From an uncultured Erythrobacter sp. (GTDB lineage: Bacteria > Pseudomonadota > Alphaproteobacteria > Sphingomonadales > Sphingomonadaceae), in contig NZ_OY284434.1 of NCBI RefSeq assembly GCF_958304185.1, positions 62,001 to 126,000 of the forward strand: a DNA stretch of 64,000 nt, read 5' to 3'. Shown in pieces: positions 29,249-39,813 of this stretch; the stretch's first letter is position 1; every line of letters begins with the position of its first letter. Under the pieces are notes generated by a model. The model worked only from the letters and a program-made list of their open reading frames with translations, was not told where the DNA came from and ran no database searches. The translations under genes were made by a program, and so were the position numbers.

Positions 29249-29638
29249 GTCCTACTACCGATGCGAAAGAGCCAAGGAGCAGCCGGTCACCCGGCATTTC
29301 CCAAAAACAAAGGCCGGCCCCGCTCAATTCCGGTTTCCCGAGAGCGGGCGGCCTTCTTCAAAACTCGTGACAGACGGGACGAATCTCGTCTGCGGATGCG
29401 CGCCTATACGGAGCGTGCGGGATTCTGGCAAGGCCCAAGTGGAAGGAAATTGCGCGTGGGTGAAATGACCACGCCCAACCGCCAAAACTGCCCTGCCCTA
29501 ACCCGCGGTTGCGCGGCCCAACCGGGAAACCGACAAGCAGTTTTCCGAACCGTAGGCCTCACACAAAAAGGCCCGGCAGCTCAGATGAGCGGCCGGGCCT
29601 GTTTTGCGTTCAGTCAGCTCCCAAGCGGGAGCAGAACC
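29249..29638. other. 390-bp gap between tuf and rpsJ
   Basis: It holds the tuf terminator (29564-29600) at the tuf side. The rest must contain the S10-operon promoter on the minus strand, because transcription from tuf should stop. I see no gene, and I cannot assign -35/-10 boxes with confidence. Confidence 0.6.
29564..29600 (-). terminator. Rho-independent terminator after tuf
   Basis: The stem ggcccgg/ccgggcc (29570-29576 with 29593-29599) is extended by a second paired block gctc/gagc. On the minus strand it is followed directly by TTTTTGTGT. It lies 39 bp after the tuf stop and separates the str operon from the S10 operon. Confidence 0.92.
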
Positions 29639-30829
29639 TTACTTGGTGATCTTGGCAACGACGCCCGAACCCACGGTGCGGCCACCTTCGCGGATTGCGA
29701 AGCGCAGACCTTCGTCCATGGCGATCGGTGCGATCAGCTTGACGCCGATCGAAACGTTATCGCCCGGCATCACCATTTCGGTGCCTTCGGGAAGGATCAC
29801 TTCGCCGGTCACGTCGGTCGTGCGGAAGTAGAACTGCGGGCGGTAGTTGGCGAAGAACGGCGTGTGACGGCCACCTTCATCCTTCGACAGCACGTAGACT
29901 TCGGCTTCGAACTCGGTGTGCGGCTTGACCGTACCGGGCTTGCAGAGAACCTGGCCACGCTCAACGTCTTCACGGGCGACGCCGCGGATCAGGGCGCCGA
30001 CGTTGTCGCCAGCTTCACCGCGATCGAGCAGCTTGCGGAACATTTCCACGCCGGTGACGGTGGTCTTGCGGGTGTCCTTGATGCCGACGATTTCGACTTC
30101 TTCGCCCACGTTGACGATGCCGGTTTCGATACGGCCGGTCACCACGGTGCCGCGACCCGAGATCGAGAACACGTCTTCGATCGGCATCAGGAACGGCTTG
30201 TCGACCGGACGGTCGGGCTGCGGAATGAAGCTGTCGACAGCTTCGATCAGCGCAATCACCGAATCCTTGCCGATGTTGTCATCGCGACCTTCGAGAGCGG
30301 CCAGAGCCGAACCCTTGATGATCGGAATGTTATCACCGTCAAAGTCGTACGACGACAGCAGTTCGCGGACTTCCAGTTCGACGAGTTCGAGGATTTCCTC
30401 GTCATCGACCTGATCGACCTTGTTCATGTACACGACCAGCGCCGGCACGCCGACCTGACGGGCGAGCAGGATGTGCTCACGGGTCTGGGGCATCGGGCCG
30501 TCAGCAGCGTTCACCACGAGGATCGCGCCGTCCATCTGGGCGGCACCGGTGATCATGTTCTTCACATAGTCAGCGTGACCCGGGCAATCGACGTGAGCGT
30601 AGTGACGCGCAGCCGATTCGTACTCGACGTGGGCGGTCGAGATGGTGATCCCGCGCTCACGCTCTTCCGGAGCCTTGTCGATGTTGGCGAAATCGACAGC
30701 AGCGCCGCCGTAGGTTTCAGCCATCACCTTGGTGATCGCGGCGGTCAGCGTGGTCTTGCCGTGGTCAACGTGACCGATGGTGCCGATGTTGCAGTGCGGC
30801 TTATTCCGCTGGAACTTTTCCTTAGCCAT
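29639..30829 (-). CDS. tuf: Elongation factor Tu
   Basis: This GTPase delivers aminoacyl-tRNA to the ribosome. The 396-residue protein has G1 GHVDHGKT, switch regions with [15 protein letters not shown]3 DCPGHADY, G4 NKVD, and domains 2-3 with [11 protein letters not shown] and the C-terminal VGSGVVAKI. The length is typical of proteobacteria. It is last in the str operon (rpsL-rpsG-fusA-tuf) and is followed by a strong terminator. Confidence 0.99.
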   Translation of the reverse strand: MAKEKFQRNKPHCNIGTIGHVDHGKTTLTAAITKVMAETYGGAAVDFANIDKAPEERERGITISTAHVEYESAARHYAHVDCPGHADYVKNMITGAAQMDGAILVVNAADGPMPQTREHILLARQVGVPALVVYMNKVDQVDDEEILELVELEVRELLSSYDFDGDNIPIIKGSALAALEGRDDNIGKDSVIALIEAVDSFIPQPDRPVDKPFLMPIEDVFSISGRGTVVTGRIETGIVNVGEEVEIVGIKDTRKTTVTGVEMFRKLLDRGEAGDNVGALIRGVAREDVERGQVLCKPGTVKPHTEFEAEVYVLSKDEGGRHTPFFANYRPQFYFRTTDVTGEVILPEGTEMVMPGDNVSIGVKLIAPIAMDEGLRFAIREGGRTVGSGVVAKITK

Positions 30830-30924
30830 TTCTCTGGTGTACCTTCTTGAATGAAACGATGTGTTCGCGGGAAAAACGGCGGTGCCCGCTGAATCAGGCG
30901 CCGCCCCTAGACTGCCGAAGCAGC

Positions 30925-33012
<2,088 letters not shown>

Positions 33013-33131
33013 GATGAATTCCTTGGTGTTGGAGAAGCGGCCCGGTCCTGCAAGAGGCCCGCAGCGCGCTCCATATAGTGATGATTGTGACAGCCGGAAG
33101 ACCCTTCCTCCGGCTGCCCACAATCAGCGTG

Positions 33132-33602
33132 TTACCAGCGGTAATGCGAGAAGGCGCGGTTCGCATCCGCCATGCGGTGCGTGTCTTCGCGCTTCTTCAC
33201 CGCGTTGCCGCGGTTGTTGGCCGCATCCAGCAGCTCACCCGACAGACGCGCTGCCATGGTGGTTTCCGGACGACCGCGCGCGGCGGTGATCAACCAACGG
33301 ATCGCCAGCGCCTGAGCACGCTCAGGGCGAACTTCCACCGGCACCTGGTACGTCGCACCACCAACACGGCGGCTGCGCACTTCGACCTGCGGCTTCACAT
33401 TGTTCAGCGCATCATGGAACAGCTGGATCGGGTCCGCCTTGGCCTTGGCCTCGACAGTCTGGAGCGCGTTGTACACGATACCTTCAGCGACGGCCTTCTT
33501 ACCATCATACATCAGGTTGTTCATGAACTTGGACAGGATCTGATCACCATACTGGGGATCGGGCAGGATGACCCGCTTTTCGGGACGACGACGACGTGAC
33601 AT
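33132..33602 (-). CDS. rpsG: 30S ribosomal protein S7
   Basis: Small-subunit protein S7, organiser of the 16S 3' domain and the E-site; 156 residues. [39 protein letters not shown] and [20 protein letters not shown] are characteristic. It is second in the str operon. The 178-bp gap to rpsL contains several hairpins. Confidence 0.99.
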   Translation of the reverse strand: MSRRRRPEKRVILPDPQYGDQILSKFMNNLMYDGKKAVAEGIVYNALQTVEAKAKADPIQLFHDALNNVKPQVEVRSRRVGGATYQVPVEVRPERAQALAIRWLITAARGRPETTMAARLSGELLDAANNRGNAVKKREDTHRMADANRAFSHYRW

Positions 33603-33637
33603 CGGATATTCTCCTCAAGACCCTACCTGCACCGTCA

Positions 33638-33780
33638 CCCTGAACTTGTTTCAGGGCCCATTGATCGGCTTGGCTCAGGTCCTTTAATTTGTTTGCGAAC
33701 TCACCACCCAGGGGAACCATGGATCCTGAACTACGCTCGTTTGATGCGAGCTATTCAGGATGACCTGTCCCCCGGACAGG
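33638..33780. repeat. Cluster of three hairpins between rpsL and rpsG
   Basis: From left to right: ccctgaa/ttcaggg (33638-33644 with 33650-33656); atcctgaa/ttcaggat (33723-33730 with 33754-33761) enclosing gctcg/cgagc; and cctgtcc/ggacagg (33764-33770 with 33774-33780), which abuts the rpsL stop. CCCTGAA-type palindromes look like dispersed intergenic repeats rather than terminators, since rpsG is expected to be co-transcribed with rpsL. Confidence 0.75.
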
Positions 33781-34152
33781 TCACTTCGGACGCTTGGCGC
33801 CGTACTTCGAGCGGCTCTTGCGGCGGTCCTTCACACCCTGGGTGTCGAGCACGCCGCGCAGGACGTGATAACGCACGCCGGGAAGATCGCGCACACGCCC
33901 GCCGCGGATCAGCACAACCGAGTGCTCCTGCAGGTTGTGGCCTTCACCGGGGATGTAGCTGATGACTTCGCGCTGGTTGGTCAGGCGAACCTTGGCCACC
34001 TTGCGCAGCGCCGAGTTCGGCTTCTTCGGGGTCGTCGTATAGACGCGGGTGCAAACGCCGCGCTTCTGCGGGTTCTGCTCCATCGCAGGGACCTTGGACT
34101 TGGCCTTCTGCGGAACGCGGCCCTTGCGGACCAGCTGGTTGATTGTCGGCAT
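33781..34152 (-). CDS. rpsL: 30S ribosomal protein S12
   Basis: Small-subunit decoding-centre protein S12, 123 residues. The conserved streptomycin-determining regions read [18 protein letters not shown] (lysine at the usual K43-equivalent position) and [20 protein letters not shown] (20 residues). Both are wild-type-like by eye. It is the first gene of the str operon; the promoter must lie in 34153-34420. Confidence 0.99.
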   Translation of the reverse strand: MPTINQLVRKGRVPQKAKSKVPAMEQNPQKRGVCTRVYTTTPKKPNSALRKVAKVRLTNQREVISYIPGEGHNLQEHSVVLIRGGRVRDLPGVRYHVLRGVLDTQGVKDRRKSRSKYGAKRPK

Positions 34153-34518
34153 TAAGTTCTCACTTCACCTGATGAGGGTGGAACGGGTGCCGGACGATCG
34201 GAGGAGGAATAAGCCAATTCGTCATCCCGGGCTTGACCCGGGACCGCTATCCGCAAGCGCATGGCCAGCGGCACGAGATCCCGGCTTTCGCCGGGATGAC
34301 GAAGAGACTGAAACGCTCCACCCGCATATCCGGCCCTTCGGCCACCGGGTTACTTTGACGATTGCCCCCGCGAAAGAGACGCACCGCCAATGTTCAGCTC
34401 AAACCGGGAATGACCCCGGAAGATGCGCGCCCTTAGGCGGGTTTGGGTGGGGGGTCAAGGGTTGCGAGAAGGAATGCCAAAGCTAGACGCATTCTCGTCA
34501 ATATGTGAGAAGGATCAC
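34153..34518. other. 366-bp divergent gap between rpsL and the ATPase gene
   Basis: It contains the two-hairpin repeat at 34226-34297 and must hold the str-operon promoter (minus strand) and a promoter for the ATPase gene (plus strand). I see no gene. G+C content falls towards the ATPase gene. Confidence 0.6.
34226..34297. repeat. Two-hairpin repeat with 22-nt conserved core beside rpsL
   Basis: Hairpin 1 is the palindrome cccgggcttgacccggg (34226-34242). Hairpin 2 is atcccggc/gccgggat (34278-34297, loop tttc). The 22-nt core at 34256-34277 matches 19821-19842 with one mismatch. The 17-bp palindrome recurs at 39708-39724 and, inverted, at 36821-36837 and 37175-37191. Confidence 0.88.
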
Positions 34519-35853
34519 ATGGAAAGCAGCCGTAATAACACCAAAGCACGCCTTACCCAGGTAACGATCCACGGTCTTTATGGATCCGATCAACCTATAT
34601 GCCTAGGCTTTGCCGGATCAACTCCTTCCAACGATCCAGTTACAATCCTGTACGGGGACAATGGATCTGGAAAAACGACAATCTTGAAGCTCCTTTATGC
34701 AGCCCTTTCGCCAGAGGATAATGCGGGGCATCGGGGCTTCTTGGGTAGGGCTCATTTTCAGAAAATTGCCATTGAATTTGAAGGCGCGCAGCGGATAGAA
34801 ATCCATAAATCTGAAGAAAAATCGTATGAGTATCGTTTTCTGGGCGGCGCCGAAGACTTTACGGCCACCGTCCATATGAGCGAAAATTCGATCGCTCCAC
34901 GTTCATTGAACCCCTCGACCGACAAAATCGTTGCTGCGCTCAACGCGATCGCTCCTCCTATGATAATCGTAAGTGACTACCGAACAATAAAATCCTCACA
35001 GCAGCCCTGGGATTTAAATATAAGTATTAGAGAGATCAGGCAAGAAATCGAATGGGAGCGCCGAAATCGTAGTAACTCCTACGCAAACGACGCGGAAATT
35101 GAGGTTCTTTCAACGGCGGCGCTCGAGCGCCTTATAGCCATAGCGCAGCGAAATCTTCTTTCTTCCGCAATGTCAAGCAACGCTCGCGCCAATACAGAAG
35201 CAAGCCAAATTTATTTGCAAATTACTCAGACGATTGCTGACCCAAAATTTGGCGAAAATAATAATAAAATTGTGGGTGAAAAACAAAAGCTAATGAATAG
35301 ATTGGCAGGCGTCGCGTCTCAGGCTGAGAGCCAAGCGCGTTTTGGTCTCATGGACTCTACCAACCTTGGCCCAATGATCGACCAACTCGCGCAAACAGAC
35401 AATGCCAATGCACTGTCAGCACTCATTCCAATCCTCAAACCTTATGTAGCTTCTTTAGAACAGCGACTGGAAGCAAACGCTGAACTCACCCTTGTTCTGC
35501 AAACATTTTCCGATAAACTAAACTCCTTTTTCAGACGAAAATCAGTTAATCTTCATCTGAGAAATCTATTTGAGATCAGGAATAGCGCATCAGACCGGGT
35601 CGACGTGGGCATGCTTTCCTCCGGTGAGAGGCATCTTCTTTCACTCTTCACAGTGGCTCTTTTGTCGCGCGACACGGACTCTCTCGTTTTGATTGACGAA
35701 CCTGAGATTTCTCTAAATTATATTTGGCAGCGCAACATAATTCAGAGCCTTCTAGACATATCTAGCCACAGAACTCATTTTGTCGTTGCATCTCATTCTT
35801 TTGAAGTGATTTCTTCATATCGCAAAAACGTCGTAAACATTAGCGACTACTAA
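34519..35853 (+). CDS. ABC-type AAA ATPase, AriA-like (putative PARIS defence sensor)
   Basis: A 444-residue ATPase of the AAA15/OLD-like SMC/ABC class. It has Walker A GDNGSGKTT (residues 46-54, K52), a long helical middle (about 170-345), the ABC signature LSSGE (366-370), Walker B LVLIDEPE (D393, E394) and an H-loop histidine (H426). I start at ATG 34519 because AAGGA lies 4 bases upstream; ATG 34474 is possible but its AAGGA abuts the start. The gene is AT-rich compared with both sides. The next gene, 8 bp on, encodes a DUF4435/TOPRIM-like protein. That pairing is the PARIS AriA-AriB layout, in which AriA senses a phage anti-restriction protein and releases AriB. The assignment to PARIS rests on architecture, not on a search. 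Confidence 0.85.
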   Translation: MESSRNNTKARLTQVTIHGLYGSDQPICLGFAGSTPSNDPVTILYGDNGSGKTTILKLLYAALSPEDNAGHRGFLGRAHFQKIAIEFEGAQRIEIHKSEEKSYEYRFLGGAEDFTATVHMSENSIAPRSLNPSTDKIVAALNAIAPPMIIVSDYRTIKSSQQPWDLNISIREIRQEIEWERRNRSNSYANDAEIEVLSTAALERLIAIAQRNLLSSAMSSNARANTEASQIYLQITQTIADPKFGENNNKIVGEKQKLMNRLAGVASQAESQARFGLMDSTNLGPMIDQLAQTDNANALSALIPILKPYVASLEQRLEANAELTLVLQTFSDKLNSFFRRKSVNLHLRNLFEIRNSASDRVDVGMLSSGERHLLSLFTVALLSRDTDSLVLIDEPEISLNYIWQRNIIQSLLDISSHRTHFVVASHSFEVISSYRKNVVNISDY

Positions 35854-35861
35854 GGCGCAAA

Positions 35862-36695
35862 ATGACATCCCTTCCACGCCGCGATGCTAGCGAGCTGCTA
35901 ACACAAGCCCAGCTGAATAATGAGCGCAAGATATTAGTGGTAGAGGGCGAGATTGATGCAAGAGTAATCTCAGACTCGTGCTTTAATCGCCATCTTCCTA
36001 TCGATGTTTACCCAATCTCGGCGATTGACTCGTTGAATCCAGAAAGCCCCGAACTCTATGGTGGAAATAAATCTGCTATAATCGGCCTATTCTCGAATGA
36101 CAATTCAGGCCTCGACGAATGCGATGGCATATTTGGGCTCGTTGATCGGGATTTCGATTTTCACAGAAACATTCAGAGAACCGAAAAATCTATAATTTAT
36201 ACTGAGTTTACAACACTGTTCAGTTTTGGTTTTTCAGAAGAATTTCTAATAAGATTTTTCGATAAAATTCTTATGGTAAACCTTCCAGTGAAGTTTATTT
36301 CAAATTTTCATCAATGGTCTTCATCATATTTCTCATTTCTCCTTAATTGGCGAGAAATTTGCTTCGATGAATCCCCACCCTCAATTAAGAGTTACGTGCG
36401 TCCAATAGAGAAGGGTGGCTTCGATTGGAAAGGCTATGGCGTTGCTGTTAAGTCAAAGTCGAGCGGCAGGTTAGCTAATCTAAATCTCCATGATAGGCGC
36501 TGCCTTGGAGATGTATTACTTAATATACATGAGCATCATTCATTATTTTATTTATATCTTTCCGCAATCACCTCAAAATTTATTGACAAAAAGTTACCTT
36601 TTGAGCAATTTGAACACCTTTGGATTGCGCGTTATAGAGAGGAGATAGAATGCTGCGCGACATGGAAGCGCATATTGAGGCTTCCTGAATCCTAG
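35862..36695 (+). CDS. DUF4435/TOPRIM-like protein, AriB-like (putative PARIS effector)
   Basis: A 277-residue protein read as DUF4435-like. The N-terminal strand ends in VVEGEIDARV (E28, D32), the position of the TOPRIM glutamate. A second acidic motif, GLVDRDFDF (D95, D97, D99), fits the TOPRIM DxD. After that it is divergent: the usual Glu-Asn after the third strand is not evident (YTEFTTLFSF). In characterised PARIS systems the AriB TOPRIM nuclease is held by AriA and, once released, cleaves tRNA and stops growth. It lies 8 bp after the ATPase and is very AT-rich (36241-36300 has 14 G/C in 60 bases by my count), indicating recent transfer. Alternatives are another OLD-like ATPase/TOPRIM pair. 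Confidence 0.8.
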   Translation: MTSLPRRDASELLTQAQLNNERKILVVEGEIDARVISDSCFNRHLPIDVYPISAIDSLNPESPELYGGNKSAIIGLFSNDNSGLDECDGIFGLVDRDFDFHRNIQRTEKSIIYTEFTTLFSFGFSEEFLIRFFDKILMVNLPVKFISNFHQWSSSYFSFLLNWREICFDESPPSIKSYVRPIEKGGFDWKGYGVAVKSKSSGRLANLNLHDRRCLGDVLLNIHEHHSLFYLYLSAITSKFIDKKLPFEQFEHLWIARYREEIECCATWKRILRLPES

Positions 36696-37476
36696 TTGGT
36701 GTGGACGCCAATGCCTTTGCTGCCCCGCGTTAGTACGAGCGGCGCTCCGCATCTCCCTTGCCTCTGCGTCTATGCGTAAAACCCTGCTTCGCGTCTTCGC
36801 GTGACACAAAAAAGCCTAGCCCCGGGTCAAGCCCGGGGAGACGAAAAGGGGGGAAGGACGCAGCCCCCTCCCCTCCGCGAGACTATTTGTTGGCGCCCTC
36901 AAGCGCCGGGCGGCGGACGTCCGTCCGCCTTGGCTTTCGCGCCATAAGGCGCGGCGCGCGGTCGCGCTTGCGGCGCTGCGCGCCGTGACTGTGGCATACG
37001 CGCGGCTGGTGGCTCCGCCCCCCTCCCCCAGCCCCTCCCGCAAGGGGAGGGGAGTTTAGGGCCCTCTGCGCCTCTCTGCTCCTCTGCGGTCTCTGCGTGA
37101 AACCACTTTACGGCTTCGCTTCCGTTCTGGTGGGGTGCTCGCAGTCCGTGGCTCCCCTCCAAGATCAGCCCGGCCCCGGGTCAAGCCCGGGGTGACGAAA
37201 GAGGGAGGGAGGAAGGACGCCGCCGTCCCCCTGAAGAAGCGGGGGCTTTGCGGTTTCCTACTCCGCCGAAACCTGCAATCCCCTCGCGCGCCATGACCCG
37301 CCAGCCCGCCCGCTCCCCTCGCCTCGCATCCACTGCCGAACGGCACGGCGGCGGCATTCGCGCGGGGGGCGGTTTTTGGTTTCTGGACCGTGTCTCCTGT
37401 GTCTCCAACAGCGTGTCAGCTGAACGGGGCGGAGGCGGGGCGGTAACGGCGCGGGGACTTGGGCTTGCGTGGGGGC
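36696..37476. other. 781-bp gene-free, repeat-rich stretch right of the ATPase/TOPRIM island
   Basis: No credible gene. It carries degraded copies of two repeat families: CTCTGCG...CTGCGTGAAA blocks near 36759-36812 and 37056-37101 (related to the inverted repeat at 40467-40690), and two copies of the 17-bp palindrome cccgggtcaagcccggg (36821-36837, 37175-37191). G+C content returns to the genomic level here. Confidence 0.75.
36821..37191. repeat. Two copies of a 17-bp palindrome in the gene-free stretch
   Basis: cccgggtcaagcccggg occurs at 36821-36837 and 37175-37191. Each is followed by gacgaaa and a G-rich run, so the copies share flanks as well as the palindrome. The same palindrome in the other orientation is at 34226-34242 and 39708-39724. 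Confidence 0.85.
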
Positions 37477-38268
37477 TCAGTCGGCGGCCAGATACCCGAC
37501 CAGCGCGCGCACCTTCTTGGATCGCCATTGCGGCGGGGGGGCGAGCAGCCAGTAGGCGCGGGTGCCGGGCTCGGGCTCGGTCAGGGCGGTGAGGGTGCCG
37601 CTGGCGATGGCGCGCTCGGCCAGTGCGAGGGGGAGGATCGTGCGCCCCATCCCCGCCAGCGCCGAGGCGAGCGCCTGTCCGGGGGAGCCGGCGCGGATGC
37701 AGGGTTTGATGCCATCGGGCAGCGTCATGCCCGGCCAGTCGATCCACGCCTCACGGTACTCGGGCGCGGCGACGGTGACGCGCATGGCGGGGGCGAGTTG
37801 CACGCCCTGGAGCTCGCCCGGCCCGTCGACCAGCCGGATCGCGAGGTCGAGGTTGGCCTCGGTGAAGTCGGCGTGCTCGTCGGGCGCGAGGATGTACTGG
37901 ACGCCGGGGGTGCCCGCCTGGAACTTGGCGAGGCGGGGGGCGAGCCACTCGGCGTAGAACTCGCGCGGGACGGCGATGGTGTAACGGTCGGAGGCCTGGC
38001 CCGCCTGCATCGCGGCGACGCTCTCCTCGAACCGCATGAACCCTTCGCGCAAGGGGTCGAGGCCGGCCTCACCCTCGGGCGTGAGTTCGAGGCCCTTGGA
38101 GGTGCGGCGGAACAGGACGACGCCGAGGACGTCCTCGAGCGCGCGGATCTGCTGGCCGACGGCGGCGGGGGTGACCGCCAGCTCGTCCGCAGCACGGGTA
38201 AAGGAGAGGTGCCGCGCGGCGGCATCGAACACGCGCAAGGCGTTGAGGGGCAAGTGGGTGCGCTTCAC
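37477..38268 (-). CDS. LysR-family transcriptional regulator, GcvA-like
   Basis: A 263-residue LysR-type regulator. The N-terminal winged helix-turn-helix (residues about 7-66) reads LPLNALRVFDAAARHLSFTR, then AADELAVTPAAVGQQIRALE, the GcvA-type variant common in regulators of beta-lactamase and glycine cleavage. The C-terminal effector domain runs from about residue 93 (RYTIAVP) and is slightly short. No divergent gene gives a clear target: the upstream neighbour is apaG on the same strand, 52 bp away. Confidence 0.92.
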   Translation of the reverse strand: MKRTHLPLNALRVFDAAARHLSFTRAADELAVTPAAVGQQIRALEDVLGVVLFRRTSKGLELTPEGEAGLDPLREGFMRFEESVAAMQAGQASDRYTIAVPREFYAEWLAPRLAKFQAGTPGVQYILAPDEHADFTEANLDLAIRLVDGPGELQGVQLAPAMRVTVAAPEYREAWIDWPGMTLPDGIKPCIRAGSPGQALASALAGMGRTILPLALAERAIASGTLTALTEPEPGTRAYWLLAPPPQWRSKKVRALVGYLAAD

Positions 38269-38320
38269 GGGCGGTGGATTAGGCCCGCTTTGCGCCTACC
38301 GCAAGAGTCAGCCCATCCCC

Positions 38321-38734
38321 TCAACGGGGCGTGCGGCCCTCAGCCGTCTCCGGCGCGGCGAGCGGGAAGAACGGGATGCGCACTTCGGTGGGCGAGCCAT
38401 CGGCGCGTTCGAAGGTGTAGAACCCCTCCATCGAGCCGAACGGCGTCGTCAGCGGGCAGCCCGAGACGTAGTCGTGGCTCTGCCCCGGCGTGAGCAGCGG
38501 CTGTTCGCCCACCACGCCTTCGCCATCGACATGGTTCACCATCCCGCGCCCATCGGTGATGCGCCAGTGCCGGGTCCGCAGGCGCATAGGCTCGTGCGAG
38601 GCGTTCTCGATGCGGATGTGGTAGACCCAGAACCACTTACCCGCCTCCGGATGCGACTGTTCCGGCAGGTAGTTGACGGCTACCCGGACAGTGACCCCAT
38701 CGGTCGTGGCGGCGTGCTGGAAAAACTCTTTCAT
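38321..38734 (-). CDS. apaG: ApaG-domain protein
   Basis: A 137-residue immunoglobulin-like fold protein of the ApaG family, linked genetically to Co2+/Mg2+ resistance in enterobacteria; the molecular role is unsettled. Recognised by VRVAVNYLPEQSHPEAGKWF, RLRTRHWRITDG, GEGVVGEQPLLTPGQSHDYV (20 residues) and GSMEGFYTF. The start at 38734 (MKEFFQHAAT) has GAGGCGAC just upstream. It may be co-transcribed with the LysR gene below it. Confidence 0.95.
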   Translation of the reverse strand: MKEFFQHAATTDGVTVRVAVNYLPEQSHPEAGKWFWVYHIRIENASHEPMRLRTRHWRITDGRGMVNHVDGEGVVGEQPLLTPGQSHDYVSGCPLTTPFGSMEGFYTFERADGSPTEVRIPFFPLAAPETAEGRTPR

Positions 38735-38875
38735 GTCGCCTCGCAAGTTAGCGATTCTTCGTGCGGTCACAAGAGGGGCAACGTTCTTAATCCACGCTGT
38801 ATCCCGAGCGCATCAGGAATTCTCGCAAGGGCGATCCGGTTGCGCGCATACCGGCAATGGCATAGGCCTGCCGCC

Positions 38876-39598
38876 ATGCCTGCCCCAGGATCGATCACCG
38901 CAGCTCCCGTCACCCGCCGCGCGGCGCTGACAGGGATCGGAGGAGGCATCAGTGCGGCCTTACTGGCAGGCTGCGCTGGCACGCGTGGTCCTGCCCCTGC
39001 GCCCGCCCTCGCTCTCCCCATCGACCACGCCGCCGACCTCACACCCGACTTGGTCGATCTCGCACGCTTCGATCCGCGGTTCAGGTTTGATATCCGTTAT
39101 GCGACGCCGGCCAACTTCATGGGCCGGGTGCTCTACCCCCTCCCCCGCGCCGTGGCCCAGCGTCCGGTCGCCGAAGCCTTAACCAGACTGCAGACCCGGG
39201 CCGAGGCTGCGGGCTATGGCCTGCTGATCTTCGATGCCTATCGCCCCTGGCGCATCACGCGGATGATGTGGGAGGAAACCCCGCCGGAGAAACGCGAATT
39301 CGTTGCCGATCCGCGCACCGGATCGCGGCACAATCGCGGCTGTTCCATCGACCTTACGCTGCACCGGGGCGGCGGCGAGGTCGCGATGCCGAGCCCCTAT
39401 GACGATTTCACCCCGGCCGCCTATCGCAGCAACATCGCCGTCCCGGCCAAGGCGCTGGAACTGAGCCGGATGCTTGAGGTATGGATGGTCGCCGAAGGCT
39501 TCGTCCCCCTTGCCAACGAATGGTGGCACTATGACTGGGCCGACTGGCGGCGCTATCCGATCATGGATGTGCCGCTGGAGGCGGTAACAGCGGGGTAA
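38876..39598 (+). CDS. VanX-family D-alanyl-D-alanine dipeptidase, Tat/lipoprotein signal
   Basis: A 240-residue zinc D,D-dipeptidase that would cut D-Ala-D-Ala in the periplasm, consistent with cell-wall recycling rather than resistance. It has TRRAALTG (twin arginine at 14-15) plus a lipobox LAGC (C33), suggesting Tat export and lipidation. Zinc ligands H152 and D159 lie in SRHNRGCSID, and E215 and H218 in NEWWHYD; R123 in DAYRPW is the conserved active-site arginine. The start is ATG 38876; an apparent 520-residue frame begins in unrelated antisense sequence. No vanA/vanH genes are near. Confidence 0.92.
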   Translation: MPAPGSITAAPVTRRAALTGIGGGISAALLAGCAGTRGPAPAPALALPIDHAADLTPDLVDLARFDPRFRFDIRYATPANFMGRVLYPLPRAVAQRPVAEALTRLQTRAEAAGYGLLIFDAYRPWRITRMMWEETPPEKREFVADPRTGSRHNRGCSIDLTLHRGGGEVAMPSPYDDFTPAAYRSNIAVPAKALELSRMLEVWMVAEGFVPLANEWWHYDWADWRRYPIMDVPLEAVTAG

Positions 39599-39707
39599 GC
39601 GCAGGGCAGCTGTGGCTGCGCGGTGTCAGCTCCGCTTTGGCGGATTGCCGCACAAAAGCCGACATGCAGAAACCGACCCTGATGCGGTCGTTTATCTGTT
39701 ACGCCTT

Positions 39708-39724
39708 CCCGGGCTTGACCCGGG
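39708..39724. repeat. 17-bp palindrome cccgggcttgacccggg
   Basis: A single copy in the gap between the dipeptidase and the isomerase gene, identical to 34226-34242. The surrounding 39599-39813 holds no gene. Confidence 0.85.
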
Positions 39725-39813
39725 GAGGCGAATAGGATGTCGGCAGCTTCCCACCCAAGTTCCGCCAAAACCCCCGACTTCGCACGCACCCGAAAGCTGC
39801 CTCAGCCGCCGAC

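Noticed and set aside
34519-36695. Gabija, Septu or single-gene OLD nuclease
   Set aside because: Gabija has ATPase and TOPRIM in one chain with a UvrD-like partner; Septu pairs the ATPase with an HNH protein. Here the TOPRIM-like protein is separate and follows the ATPase.
36758-36988. Small ORFs right of the island
   Set aside because: They consist of translated repeats and have no ribosome-binding site or plausible protein character.
38036-38875. N-terminal extension of the VanX-like dipeptidase
   Set aside because: It is antisense to the LysR and apaG genes; the lipoprotein signal begins cleanly at 38876.
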